This document shows positions 41,690-52,888 of a stretch of DNA of 64,000 nt, one piece after another. This DNA is from Sphaerosporella brunnea (lineage: Eukaryota; Ascomycota; Pezizomycetes; Pezizales; Pyronemataceae). The notes under the pieces were generated by a model. It searched no databases, was not told where the DNA came from, and saw only the letters and a program-made list of their open reading frames with translations. Position 1 is the stretch's first letter. Every line of letters begins with the position of its first letter. Where the stretch lies: positions 1-64,000 of the forward strand of contig VXIS01000252.1 of NCBI GenBank assembly GCA_008704415.1, given 5' to 3'. A program made the translations under genes and the position numbers.

Positions 41690-42414
41690 GGGCTGGACAT
41701 GAGCCCGCTCGAGCTGAGCCGTGGGGTCGGCTCGTGCAGGCTCGGCTCATGACGACTTCGGCTCGCTGAGCTGAGCCGAGCCTGGAAGGCACGACCTTGG
41801 CTCGAGCCACCATACAATTTGCCATACGCGAGCCGGTGTAAAAGGAGGAGGTCGAAGGACGTGAGATTCCGCGCGCTTCTATATACAAAGCAAACCTCAC
41901 TGGCGTCTGCGTCCTCCACCGATCATTCGCAGTCTGACAACCGGAATCAAAGCCTTCAAGTTCGGGCGCAGCTTCCTGCTGCGCGTCCATTCCCTCGGCC
42001 TTCCTGTCCCTCTCCAGGGCCCATCCAGGTCCCACTGCACCGCTGCGTCCTGGTCAAATCTAGCTACACAACCAGCGCGTCAGTCTGATGCACTATACTT
42101 GAAGGGACGGGGAGTCAACACAAACGTACTACAACATCCGGACATGTTGGTGTACAGTTTTTGAATTTGGTCTTCTACTCCGTCCGCGGCATAGCGACCA
42201 GGGGGTGTGCAGCCATGGTGCTTGAGAGTGGTGGTTGGCTAGGCGTCGGTGACGAAGGTGGGTAGGTTGGTGTGCAAGAGGACGGTGGTTCGGCGGACCA
42301 TAGAATTGGGTCGCTAAACCCACCGGATCTCGCAGCTCAAGCCAAAAGCTCGAGCCGAAGCTCTGCTCACCCGCGATTCGGCTCATACCGGCTGGGCTCA
42401 TGTCCATCACTACT
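41690..42414 (-). mobile_element. Reverse copy of the TAGTGATGGACA hAT MITE, with extra sequence
   Basis: The left part (GGACATGAGCCCGCTCGAG to CCACCATACAATTTG) is the reverse complement of the right half of the 25038 MITE. The right end GGCTCATGTCCATCACTA is the inverted terminus. The left terminus is mutated before GGACATGAG, and no 8-bp duplication could be confirmed. Confidence 0.6.
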
Positions 42415-43313
42415 GATCCATGGCAAAACGTAAAACCCAGGGGAAACTGATCCGCGCTGGTATTGTAATGAGATCGATTGCCGTCAAGCAATGCAATCCG
42501 AGAATTGATTTGCTCAATATGGTCTGGTTCCACTCATCCTCAGAATGATCTTCATATCGTGCTTGGCACAAGTGTTCGCAACGCCAGTAAATCTAACTAG
42601 CGGTTCTTGCCTGTCTTTTGGAGCTCGGAACGGGCGATTGATTTCTCCCCGTTTGAAGAACTGTTTCAAGATCATCGTTTTGGATCAACATCGCCACGTT
42701 TCGGCGTGATGGCGTGTTGGTGACATTATAAGGAGTCAAATCAAGCGTGTGGCTTGGGAGTCGCCGTGGTAGCTGGCGCGGTTTCACGTTCCACGTCTGA
42801 TAAGGCCATCGGCCCTGTACAGTCAACGTATATATCTCCCATAGGGAGGTTTATGCATAGAACCACAATTGAATCACGACCTTCACGCGTAGCCCTGTTC
42901 CCCCAGAGTGAGATATACCCATGGAACGATAATTGAAGGACGACCTTCCACGCTTGCTCCGTTCCTGTGTACCACTACACACCTCAAGTACCCACCACAA
43001 GCAGTCAAAACTTCACAAACGAAAAACTTAAAAAGTAAGCGCCCTTGAATTGTCGGGTATCATGGATTCAACGGATTGCCCCCCTGTGTGCCGCGCAACG
43101 AAGGACGATACGACTTACTCATCGCCAATACGACCGCAATGTCACAGTGCAAGCCCTTCTTGGGGAGCCATGGCTTTCCTATCATGGACGACTCCAAGGC
43201 GAGGCTGAGAGGTAGGAGGGAACTGGGCAGACTCTTTGCACGTACTGCATCGAGACTTCAATAATTTATCTTTGTCGGTCACTTTGTTTTGTATCGCGCC
43301 GCGCGTTGCAGAT
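42415..43313. other. Intergenic, upstream of the FunK1 gene
   Basis: Short frames only. Two related blocks near 42845 and 42905 (TGAATCACGACCTTCACGCG and TGAAGGACGACCTTCCACGC) form a diverged local repeat. Confidence 0.4.
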
Positions 43314-43330
43314 GAATATATATATACGAT
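43314..43330 (+). promoter_or_regulatory. TATA-like element of the FunK1 gene
   Basis: GAATATATATATACGATG lies about 130 bp upstream of the first in-frame ATG at 43458. Confidence 0.4.
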
Positions 43331-43457
43331 GAATCAGCACATAAATAAATCAACAAACAATACACGGCGTGGAACACGGCGGCGATAAGATCTGATCTTA
43401 TTTAATCGCAGGTAACGTGACGCTGCTGAGTAACCGTGTGCCAGCGCTGACTGATCC

Positions 43458-45908
43458 ATGCCGTTGCCATGGAGACCAGCCGGTCACCAACAAACCAACA
43501 ACTCGCGTGCGCGTGTCAAAACCATAACAACACAACTCACCGCCATATCCGCCACCGCAGGTCGAACCACCACGCCGTCCTCCACGCTCACGATGCCACC
43601 TGCCACCCACAGCCCGTGCCGCAAGCGATCGCTGCCCGACGATCATGCGCCTCGTCCGCCGCCAGCCTCGCGCACTTCTTCCGCTTCTTCGCGTCGTCAA
43701 TCTCGAGCGAAAGCTTCCTCGCGCGGTCCTCGAACGATTCCCAAACAATCTGCGTCTCCCAGCCACACCCCGCCTGACTCACCGGCATCCCCTTCGCATT
43801 CACCGGGCGATTTGCCGGTATTCTCGGTTCGCTCCGAGGACGGTTTCGCGCTTCCGCCGCCGCCTACACCGCAGCGCCTGCCCGCGTCCGCACCCTTGTT
43901 TACCCCATACAAAGGAAACTCTGGAAACGTGCGGCTGCACTCGAACAATGATTCTCCCGCTCGGTGCCCGCCCTCGCTCACTGTGCGCTCCAAGATGGAC
44001 CTACTGCTGTACCAGGAGCTGCGCGGTCACGTGGAGTTCGAGTGTGCAGGACTGTGGGCTCGATTTGATTGCGAGCGGTTTCGCGATGCGTGCGTCCAGG
44101 CTTCTGCCCTCGGCCTGCATGACGGGGAGCGCTGGGTCCACTGGAATCCCGACAGCTCCGAGCCCAACGTTCTGGCGTTCCTCGAGCGAACCGTCGACGA
44201 TCTCCGCCGATTCATTCCTGCTGGCCTTCCGTTCTACCGCCACGTACGCTCCGGCTCCATCCCTCTTGCCGACGGCGACTGCGGTCGAAAAACAGACCTG
44301 GCGTTTGTCACGACTCCAGTCGGGGCGGTTCCTTCGTGGGCTCACGTGCGCGTCGTTGGCGAGCTCAAGTCAAATCCCGACCGGTCGAACAACGATTCAA
44401 CCGTTGTGCAACTGGCGAACTATGCCCGCGAGGTTTTCGGCAACCAGCCCTGGCGCCGATCGGTCCAGTGCTTCACCTTGTGTGGCGCGAAGTTTCGCGT
44501 GTGGCACTTCGATCGCGGCGGTGCGTTGGGCTCGACGATAATCGATATACACGCGGACTGGAAGTTGTTTCTGAGCGCAATGCTCTCGTTCGCGACCTTC
44601 GGACCGACGGAAATTGGGTTCGATCCGACAATCCGCTGTGATGTGAATGGGTGCGAAGACACGTTCGATTCAACGCTGTGCGCAGCGACCACCAACCAGG
44701 CGTTGCGTCCCTTCATCTGGATTCCTACTCGACTGCTCGACAACGCTACCACCCTTGGCCCACCGCCGGAATCCATCGCCGGTTTTCGCCCTGCCGCCTG
44801 GTCGAAAGTTGAGCTGCAACCGCACTCGATGGCTCCGCGCTGGGCGGTGGTATCGCGGACTGCGATCTGTGCTCGTGCGCGTCTCTGGGGAACCGAGGAA
44901 TGGACATTCGTGGTCAAAGATCAGTGGCGGGCGCAAGAACGTGCGCCAGAAGGAAACATACTGCGCATATGTGCGTGCAAAGCCGCGGGAGTTCCGGAGT
45001 GCCACTGGCACGGGGACCTGTTGCACCCTGACGGCCACCGGATCGACATCGCCAGCTTGCGACCAGCACGCGCCCCAGGCAGCGATCCTGCCGCTGCTCG
45101 TCCTGTCTCCCCGGAGCTGCGCAAGGTTTACGACAGATCCCAGCACCTGTTCCACAGCGGCCGTGCTCCTCTGTTCAACCGCGTGCACACCCGAATGTTG
45201 CTGTCTCCCGTCGGCCGAGCGTTGGTCCAGTTCAGCTCCTACACGGAGCTGCTGCAAGCGCTCCGCACCGCCGTGGACGCCCACCGCCACATGTACACAG
45301 AGCACCGGGTATTACACCGCGACGTCAGCGTCAACAACGTCATAATTCTCCCCGCACCGGACTACGCCGCCTTGATCGACTTCGACCTGGCGATCCTCAC
45401 CACGCGCGACCACGGCAGCGGCGCCACCCACCGCACCGGCACCTTCGACTTCATGGCGCACGAGGTGCTGGCGGGAAAATCGCACACCGCACTGCACGAT
45501 ATCGAGAGCTTCTTCTACGTCCTGCTATGGCTGTGCATCTATTTCCTTCCTGGCGGCCAGCGTCGCATCCCCACGCCGCGCCACACGGTTTTTACAGACC
45601 CCAAGGAACACACCAAGGATCCTTTCACTGTCGCCAAGCACGCTAAGGGTTATTACGCCAGAGGGCCCGCTTTTCGGGATGAGGCGCTTCCCACGCTTCC
45701 GCCTGAGGCCCAGTGCTTGCGCATCGTGTTCTGGCGATGGCACAGGTTGCTGTTTGCAACCACAGATGACTATGAAGAGCTGGAGCCCAGTGGAGCGGAT
45801 AGGGAGAACGAGATCATCGAGGAGAAGATTCAGCGGATGTATAGCGGGGTATTGGAGGTGCTCCAGCAGGGGATCGACATGCTGGCCAAGCCGCAGACGG
45901 GAGATTGA
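43458..45908 (+). CDS. FunK1-type protein kinase, 816 residues
   Basis: A fungal-specific kinase family. Residues 1-160 are a disordered Ser/Pro/Arg-rich leader; ATG 43593 (MPPATHSP) is a possible later start. From about residue 180 a conserved region leads to KTDLAF (Asp280) and VGELK (Glu302, Lys304), followed by VQLANYAREVF. The spacing resembles the D...ExK core of PD-(D/E)XK nucleases. The kinase part has Lys487 in WTFVVKDQWR (ATP-site lysine candidate), VLHRDVSVNNVII with Asp622 and Asn627 (catalytic loop), LIDFDLAI with Asp641 (DFD in place of DFG), and TFDFMAHEVL as activation segment. All main catalytic residues are present, so activity is plausible. The gene is uninterrupted and about the usual length for the family. 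Substrate and pathway are unknown. Confidence 0.88.
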   Translation: MPLPWRPAGHQQTNNSRARVKTITTQLTAISATAGRTTTPSSTLTMPPATHSPCRKRSLPDDHAPRPPPASRTSSASSRRQSRAKASSRGPRTIPKQSASPSHTPPDSPASPSHSPGDLPVFSVRSEDGFALPPPPTPQRLPASAPLFTPYKGNSGNVRLHSNNDSPARCPPSLTVRSKMDLLLYQELRGHVEFECAGLWARFDCERFRDACVQASALGLHDGERWVHWNPDSSEPNVLAFLERTVDDLRRFIPAGLPFYRHVRSGSIPLADGDCGRKTDLAFVTTPVGAVPSWAHVRVVGELKSNPDRSNNDSTVVQLANYAREVFGNQPWRRSVQCFTLCGAKFRVWHFDRGGALGSTIIDIHADWKLFLSAMLSFATFGPTEIGFDPTIRCDVNGCEDTFDSTLCAATTNQALRPFIWIPTRLLDNATTLGPPPESIAGFRPAAWSKVELQPHSMAPRWAVVSRTAICARARLWGTEEWTFVVKDQWRAQERAPEGNILRICACKAAGVPECHWHGDLLHPDGHRIDIASLRPARAPGSDPAAARPVSPELRKVYDRSQHLFHSGRAPLFNRVHTRMLLSPVGRALVQFSSYTELLQALRTAVDAHRHMYTEHRVLHRDVSVNNVIILPAPDYAALIDFDLAILTTRDHGSGATHRTGTFDFMAHEVLAGKSHTALHDIESFFYVLLWLCIYFLPGGQRRIPTPRHTVFTDPKEHTKDPFTVAKHAKGYYARGPAFRDEALPTLPPEAQCLRIVFWRWHRLLFATTDDYEELEPSGADRENEIIEEKIQRMYSGVLEVLQQGIDMLAKPQTGD

Positions 45909-47299
45909 GATCGTGGGTGCGGCACTGGGCCGAGTCAAGAGTGTTGCATTGGGTATTGTTGCGATTGCGATGCGCACGGTGGAGGAACCCACGGGTTATG
46001 TGTGGCGCGTGCACTTTGGTTGGCGCATAATGCTGGCGGGCGGGATTCTGCGTCGATTGGAAGGGACGTACGGCCGTTATTTTAGAAATATATCATTGGT
46101 ACAGCTATTGGTGCAGTGAATCTCTAGCTAAAATAGAAAACCTTCAGAATTACATCTGATTGCGTTACTCGAAACCAAGACTCGCTGGAGTGATCGTGAT
46201 CCATATAAACGCCGAACATCCACGGTCGACCGAGGTTGATAAACCATTCATCTAGGCCGTGGGTACGATCGGCGGCCGCGAAGTCAACGCGACAACGGAC
46301 CTTCACAATGTCCTCCACACAACCCGATGAATGAGCGATGAAAAGAACGGGATTCGGTTTCCCGGAAAGTCTCGAAGATGCTGGTTGTACGCGTTGCCGT
46401 TCCCAAACGTGCAGTTTCGCAAGGCAAAGCGGCGTCGAAGAGAGCGCTCCTGCCGATGCAATGCTGCCTTCAGCGGCCGCTTTGCTTCGTTCCCAAAAAA
46501 AACTGCTCCACAGCGCACTTGAATCCGCTATTATGTTTCGTCAGCGGGATTGCTAGTCTATTCTCCACAGCGCGGAGTCGTGCAGATACACTGAATTCTA
46601 AGAGACAAAAGAACCGTACATAAAAAGGAAAACCCCAAGAAAACAGATCGTCCATAGGAAAGAAACAAACCAAAAACATCCCACCTGAACGTGAATCACG
46701 CATTGAATGTTGCCCCTAGCCCGGGAGAGCTGAGTCCGGAGGCCGAGCGTCGGGAGGCCTCAGGCTGCCGGGCTTAGCTCCTCCCAGCCTCGCCCGTGGG
46801 CAGAGCTACAGGGCGATGATCTAGCTGGTCGTGCTGGGTGGGTAAAAGAAAAGCGAGGTAAAGACCAGGTGTGTACTGGAGGTTTGGAGGGCCTCGAGGC
46901 GCGGAAAGGGGTCCCTTTTCAGGGAGCCGGCCAAAAGGAACTCCACCCGCTCAACCTCCGGCACTGAATCCTCACCCCTGGCCTTCCGTCCAGTCACTCG
47001 GCGCTGCTCCGACCCACTAGCTCGCAGTCTAACTGCCCATATTTATACCTGGTGCCCTCCAGCAGTGTTCGCTCGCTAGTCTCTCACGAGAGCTGCTGCG
47101 ATCCGGCGCGGTTCACAGGGAGGTCGGTTACAAACAGCAACTGCGGCGGTGCAATGCCTCTGCCACCCCCAGGCTGCGCCGGAAGTGATATAGTTCCCTG
47201 GGCTCTCCAGTGGCAGCGTCGGTCCTGAATGTCCCCGATCACCTCCCACCCACAGAGAGGCCACTGCAGCTGGCCCACCGTAGGCAGCCTGATTTCTCT
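45909..47299. other. Intergenic, no supported gene
   Basis: 3' flank of the kinase gene. Small frames on both strands lack motifs. The 46710-46800 stretch is GC-rich with short inverted pieces (GGGAGGCCTCAGG). Confidence 0.4.
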
Positions 47300-47530
47300 C
47301 TTGCGGGTCAAAATGTGCTAAACGCCTTTACTCCGGATGGAATGAGCTCAAACTTTCAGATATAGGGCAATAAAGAACACTCATTGTCGCACTTGATTCA
47401 AATCTATCCCCCGTGGATGGTTGTTATGAAGGATGGCCCCGCAAGGGGTCCTGTGGCTCTTCTGGGTCAAAATGTGCTACACGCCTTTACTCCCTATGGA
47501 ATGGGCCCAAACTTTCAGATATCCTAGCTC
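47300..47530 (-). repeat. 159-bp satellite, about 1.4 units
   Basis: GGGTCAAAATGTGCTA occurs at 47306 and 47466, 160 bp apart, with GCCTTTACTCC and ATGGAATG in each. It is the reverse complement of the 39-kb array. Confidence 0.85.
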
Positions 47531-47534
47531 GCTA

Positions 47535-47602
47535 TAATCAACAAGGTCGGCTCGTCAGGCAATCGGCTTGAGCCGGCTGGGCCTATGTCCATCACAACTG
47601 GT
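47535..47602. mobile_element. Right-end fragment of the TAGTGATGGACA hAT MITE
   Basis: CGGCTTGAGCCGGCTGGGC followed by TATGTCCATCAC matches the terminus at 42385-42414. It interrupts or abuts the satellite fragment to its left. Confidence 0.55.
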
Positions 47603-48978
47603 TTCCTGCTGGTCCGTTTAGCTGACATTGGTGCGGAAGCTGGCTGTTAACATGATCTCCTTATCTGGTGGTAAATACCGACAACAATGTTTACTCCTTG
47701 CGGCCCATGTAGCAAACATTTGGGATCCTGTATTTGTTGGTGAAATCACATGTCAGCACGCTGAATACGATTACATATTGACGATGCGGGAGGAACACAG
47801 GTCCCCGCAACGTTGCCAATAATTGGGCTCTGGGCTGCAGCAGTCAATTGTCGCTGTTGTCACACGGCCTCATCAACAGCAAGCGGCTGCCGCTTTGTTC
47901 GTTCGTAATGTCTGCCACCGTCAAAAACAAGGCTACGGGTTGACTAATTAACATCTACGATATTATATGGCAAGGAACTGCCCACTTAACGTCTGAAATA
48001 TCGGGTCACTCCTGCAGTCAGAATAATAGCCGTGATCCAACGGTTTCCGGCCGCAAGGCTTACTGCCTTACGATCCAGTACAAATGGTACGTGAGCGCCG
48101 GTCAGTGTTGATCATAGGCGGACGTTACCTCAGACCTCATACCTCACCGAAATATACCATACCGACAGGTACTCTCATTACCACTCCGGTGGCATGTCAG
48201 ACCTTCATCTACTCAGCGGCGGTGAGATTTCCATCACAGTTCATCCGCCGAAAGTGCGTCCGCGTATGCAATAGGACCGAATCTGACAGGCGCGAGCACC
48301 AAGCGATTCCAATGATGAAAGGAGAGCACCTCTGCCGACGTCGAAGAAACTATGCCGACGCCATATTGATAACTTCGGCGGCTCCTAACGATTGAAGTCA
48401 CCAATGGCAAACCTCACTAGAACACTCTTCCATTGCCTAGATCTCTACGAACCGTATTTCTACAGCTTGAACACCCAGTTCATTTCGTCCTTCTGATTCG
48501 CCAGAATCTGGCAGGCCTTCGGTCAATCCCGCGGTGTGTTTCCAGGAGGGCGCCCGTTCCTCCAGTAGCGCTGCCCATTGAATGTGCACATCCAGCGCCG
48601 CTTGCTGGATGCGCGAGCTGATAGCCTTGTCGTCACCGATTTCTTCTAGCAGCATTTCCTGCTGATGTGAGACTGGTCCCGGCATGCTCCCCTTGTCGAA
48701 GCAAGCTCAAGCACGTGCTGCACCCTGTTCGCACTCTTGACCTCCTCCCGCCATTCCATTCTCTGGCCCGCATATTCGCTTTCGCGATCAGCCAGCTGCG
48801 GTCCGTTCTCCGGACGAAACGTGTCCTATTGCTCAGGAAACTGTGCACATCGCGGGTCATCGTTGCTAAACACAGACTGGGCAGTCAAAACCTTTCTCGC
48901 CGTCGCAGTGCAGGTAATTTCTATTGTGTGTGTTAGGTATCTAATAACGACGTGGTGTACCACTACCACATATGAAAA
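47603..48978. other. Intergenic, no supported gene
   Basis: Frames up to 104 residues without motifs. No bounded element found. Confidence 0.4.
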
Positions 48979-49189
48979 TGTTGAGAGTATAGAGGTGCGT
49001 CACTCTATACTCTATATATGACGTCCGAGTATGAACCGCTTCACTAGGGTTAGATAGCTATGTAGTCATATTAAGGTTTGGAGCTAGTGTCGACTTCTGC
49101 ACCTTAAGTGCAGAACCGAGCGCCTAAGCTCCGTACCTTGCAATATATCTCTTCTACCTACGTTCTTAGTGTGAAATCTATTGTCAACA
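48979..49189 (+). mobile_element. Solo LTR, 211 bp
   Basis: Begins TGTTGAGAGTATAGAGGTGC and ends TCTATTGTCAACA. Flanks are GAAAA (48974-48978) and GAACA (49190-49194), four of five matching. It shares TTAAGGTTTGGAGCTAG and AGTGCAGAACCGAG with the LTRs at 9203 and 57175. Confidence 0.82.
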
Positions 49190-49433
49190 GAACATGCTTC
49201 ACTTGGCGAAATCCACATCGTGTCAGGACGCCTGTGCCAAAACACGCGATGAACCTCTACTGCCACCCCATGCGGCTGCGCTACCGGGCGGCGGCGTTGG
49301 AATTACCATTTCAGTATCGGTCACAAAAACGCACCGCGTCTCATGCCATCGACTCCTCACAGACCGGAGTTGAACGGGATGTTCCTCCCTCTCAACTATG
49401 TGCAATCGGTTCCATTTCTTAGTGTTCCCTATT

Positions 49434-49577
49434 AGGGCCGCTCAGACGGGCGTTTTTGACTTGGATATCCGAATTTTCAACCGGATGTTTATCGATATCT
49501 GTAAGTTATTTGACGCCGAAACTGGCGTTAAATCCAGCAACGTCGAAAAAAATATAAACGCCTGTCTGAGCGGCCCT
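49434..49577. mobile_element. 144-bp MITE with 3-bp ATT duplication
   Basis: Ends are AGGGCCGCTCAGAC and GTCTGAGCGGCCCT, perfectly inverted. Homology extends inward to GGCGTTT with one mismatch. ATT flanks both sides (49431-49433 and 49578-49580). A three-base target and GGGCCG-type end suggest PIF/Harbinger affinity. The interior is non-coding. Confidence 0.75.
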
Positions 49578-49580
49578 ATT

Positions 49581-50806
49581 CGGAGTCCAGAAGCTCGACG
49601 GATGCCCAATCGAAGTGCCATCCAGTCATCGGCATCCGCTCCATTGGATCTAGCTTTAGTAGATGTGGTTATGGTGGCAGTGATCGGAGTTAGTATTCTG
49701 TGTCCGCTATGAACGGGTGTTTGCATACGAAGCGGTTGCTTGATGTCGATGACGGCGTTCAGCGATTTCATCGGTCATTCACTCACGCGCAGTTCTTTTG
49801 CGAAGCTAGCTTTACTGAATCTAATAGGCCATTGAATTGACCCCAGCACCAGCGCCGATGATCCCGCGACCGTTGAGGCGTGGTATCAGATTTTGCGTCA
49901 CAGGCATTTCGCAGGAATGGTAGGTGCGTGACAGCATCGCTGCCAGGTCGACTCATTTCAAACCCTACCGGCCAACTTCATGCTGCCCGAGAGCACAAAC
50001 CATTGAGTCACGCACGCTTGAGGTGTCTCCATGAACGTTTGGAACCTCCAATGGTGACTGCGGTGGATAGCGAGCTGCCTGGTGTCGGTACACAAGTAAT
50101 GTTACGCTTGCATCTTTTCCAGCGTGTGTGCTCTGGCACTTTGTTTGCCACAAATAGATCCACACTTGGCAAACAAAAACACATACCAATTCACCGAGAA
50201 AATGCGCTGAGGGCTAGTCGCACACTGCCGCGCAATCACACAGCAACTGGAGCAGCAGGCGCAGCCTGGTCCTCGGAAGGCCGTTGTCAGTCGCTGGGCG
50301 TGTCCGAATCCCTGGGAGGACAGGATAGTTGGACGTCCTCATCGGCATCTCATTGTGCTCATGATCTACCGACGCATTGTCGACTGAACTCGGGAGACCA
50401 CCTGTATCTTCAAGACAACGGGTATCACGGCTGCCAGTGGCGGACGGCAAGCGATTGCGCGGCTAACCACACCCTGACCGACAGCCAGTACAGCTGCGTA
50501 TGCGCGTGCTCGAGACAGGGGTGCGCTTAGTCTGCGGCGATTGAAGAAACCCGGCGGCTGGAAGCAGCCGTGCTACGCCTGTCAAACGCGCTCACTTCAT
50601 CGCCGTTAACGCCGTTCTGAGTGGGATTCAATTGATCAAGATCACGCGCTCTTGGACCCTCCCATTCGGCCGCCAGTTCGGCTTTCCGATTGCTTCGTAG
50701 TCGTTTGCAATGCCCTGGATCTACTACCGCCAACGGCGTACTTGGTGGTGTTAACTGGAAGAGATGGAGCCGAAATCTCCTCCGTTGTGCTGGGCACGGG
50801 ACAAAT
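49581..50806. other. Intergenic, no supported gene
   Basis: The 216-residue frame at 49880-50530 has irregular composition and no motif. I do not call it a gene. Confidence 0.4.
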
Positions 50807-50808
50807 TA

Positions 50809-51662
50809 TGGTTCCGTGCACTTTAAACCTGTACCTTCCGGGATCCGGGCAAACTAGGACTTTTGACGGTGAATTCACGTCATCCTCAGCGCCGCGTCGG
50901 TCACAGAACGCGGAATTGATAGATATATGTAGCGAACGAAGCGGGTTCTACGTACATACAAAAATCCAGGGCTCTTTTTTTGCAGCAGCAGCGATGGGCA
51001 AGTTCACGATCATCAACGAGGGCAAGGTACTCGGTTTCCGGATCCAGGAAACCGCGACAGATAGGCAGACGGTCTTTTCGCACGTAGCGCTGCCACCGGG
51101 TATTCCAAGGGAAGAGGTGGAAATTGTGCGTTCCAGATGGCCCCAGTCTGCTCGTCAGAAGCAGCTCACTGATGTGCGGCTTGACAAAATAAAGACCGCG
51201 ATTTTGAAAGAAGATATGTCACCTCTCTGTGCGCGAGTACCTTAAGCCCCTCCAGTCTGCTCCCGACCCTCTCCGTGACAAATATCATCCCGAACTGAAC
51301 CCAGTGAAGCACGTCCGAGGCCGGTCCAAGATCTATGCACGGCAGCATTGCTATTATTCACTGCCAGCACTTCGGACGATGGTTCCAGAGTGTCTCGGGC
51401 AGAGCGTCGTAACGGATAAGGTTGTTTGGAAATTTTTCCGCCGTGTAGATAGGATTAGGGAGGCGTATCGTCAGGGAGAACGATATGGCACGCAGTCCTT
51501 TGAAGAACGTGTATATAGAAGTCGCCGGAGAGTTGGAGAAGCCGCTCTGCCAATTTTGGGGGAAGATGGGTAGTAAATTCATATAGTCGGACCGTTGCTG
51601 CACGGCAAAAGTCTCAGGTTGCCCGGATCCCGGAAGGTACAGGAATAAAGTGCACGGAACCA
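50809..51662 (+). mobile_element. Tc1/mariner-like element relic, 854 bp
   Basis: Ends TGGTTCCGTGCACTTTA and TAAAGTGCACGGAACCA are inverted, and inverted similarity continues through CTGTACCTTCCGGGATCCGG. TA flanks both sides (50807-50808 and 51663-51664). It contains the C-terminal part of a DDE transposase. The same termini bound element A at 11974-13399. Confidence 0.85.
51229..51573 (+). pseudogene. DDE transposase C-terminal relic, catalytic Glu replaced
   Basis: The frame contains DKYHPELNPVKHVRGRSK, LPALRTMVPECLG and FFRRVDRIREAYRQG...YRSRRRVG. HPELNP-(I/V)-E-x-x-W-G is the third catalytic block of the Tc1/IS630-type transposases common in fungi. Here the catalytic Glu is Lys and the Trp is Arg, so it would be inactive. 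The preceding 197-residue frame (50652-51245) spans the left inverted end and is not a separate gene. The first two acidic blocks are missing. Confidence 0.75.
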
Positions 51663-51666
51663 TAGC

Positions 51667-52888
51667 AGCCGAGCGAGATGACATGAGCGAACGCAGCACG
51701 TCGCAGGGTTAGGGTTATGAAACCGCAGAACGAGTACTCGCAGGAAGAAGCTGCGGTCTATATCATCATGCCGCAAGGCAGACTGCGGAATCGCTATGGC
51801 AGCGAGGTCTATTCATTGGCAACCCGGCTTCTGCCCCCCAAGAACATGTTCCAGGAGCTCTTACCAGCCGGGCATGGTGCGGGTGGTGCAGTGCCGTGGC
51901 CGTGCAAGTGACACGGCGCGTGAATGGGGGGTGTTCAAAGATGTTTGATCGCTGTCATCACCATCTCCTACCGCAGTGTGCGATGCGCACGAGTACGTGC
52001 TTGTGCAGATGCCTCGCAGCCCAGATGCCAATTTTACGATTGAATCCGACTCGGAACTCCGATAGCCCCATACCATCAACTGCCTCCAATCCGCTCCTTC
52101 TGTCGAACAGCACCCTCGCGCAGGAGAGAATGGCGGACCACTAGGGGAGTCTTGCATAGCTCGATCACTGGCCAACTGTGCGCAGTAGGCACAGAATAAG
52201 ATGGAGGTGGAGAGGTGGGAGATTTTGACCATATCTGATCCCACCCAGGGTAGGGTGAGTGTAGCCTAGCCGGTCGGAAAGCCGCGATCTATACCGGTTC
52301 TCAAAACAGGTATCGCGCACCGACCCCTGAGGACTCAGCGTTCGAAACCACAACCGACCATCAACCGACCCGCGAAGAAGAGCTCTAGTGGTGCTGTTCG
52401 TGGTGAATGAGTATAAGTAACACGCGTACTGGAAATCGAGCTTCACCGATGAAACTTCCGGAGCGGACGGCAAGAGCGATGGGATCCCGACGGTTGGCTC
52501 CATTCCGTAACAAGAACTAGGTCGCCGGCGGGTGCCTTACAAATGAAATGGTGCACTGGTCGGCCGCGTGCGAGTGAGTGGCTTTCATTGGCGGTTGACT
52601 GCAGTTTCGGGATCACTCAGCCACAGTGCTTGCGCTGGTCTCACTCGGTGAGGGTTATGGTGATGTTTCGACCAGCGAATTAGGGTCAGGGTTCGCGGGT
52701 GCGTGCGTATTTATTGCGCGTCGATCGCTCAACCCCAAAAGCCCCATCACATCGCAGCCACTACCATCTCCCACCACAACCTCGCTGATGTCTTCAATGC
52801 AACCCAATCCAAACCAGACTCATACACACCACAGTGCGTGTGTCCCTCGTCTCGTTCTTGCCGGTAGCTGACACGTCCGTCTCCAGAC
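51667..52888. other. Intergenic, upstream of HNH_2 gene 2
   Basis: No supported gene. GTATTTATTG near 52706 is a weak TATA candidate about 180 bp before the start codon at 52889. Confidence 0.4.

Noticed and set aside
41281..41919. 212-residue minus-strand frame
   Set aside because: It runs through a degraded hAT MITE copy and changes character midway. Composition is Pro/Ser/Arg-rich without motif.
43645..45305. Frames of 200-300 residues on other frames of the FunK1 gene
   Set aside because: All overlap the kinase frame, which carries every catalytic motif. They have no domain of their own.
49880..50530. 216-residue plus-strand frame as a gene
   Set aside because: No domain, no regular codon pattern, and neighbouring frames are also open. 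Support is insufficient.
50652..51245. 197-residue frame as a separate gene
   Set aside because: It spans the left inverted end of the Tc1/mariner-like element, so it cannot predate the insertion, and it shows no domain.
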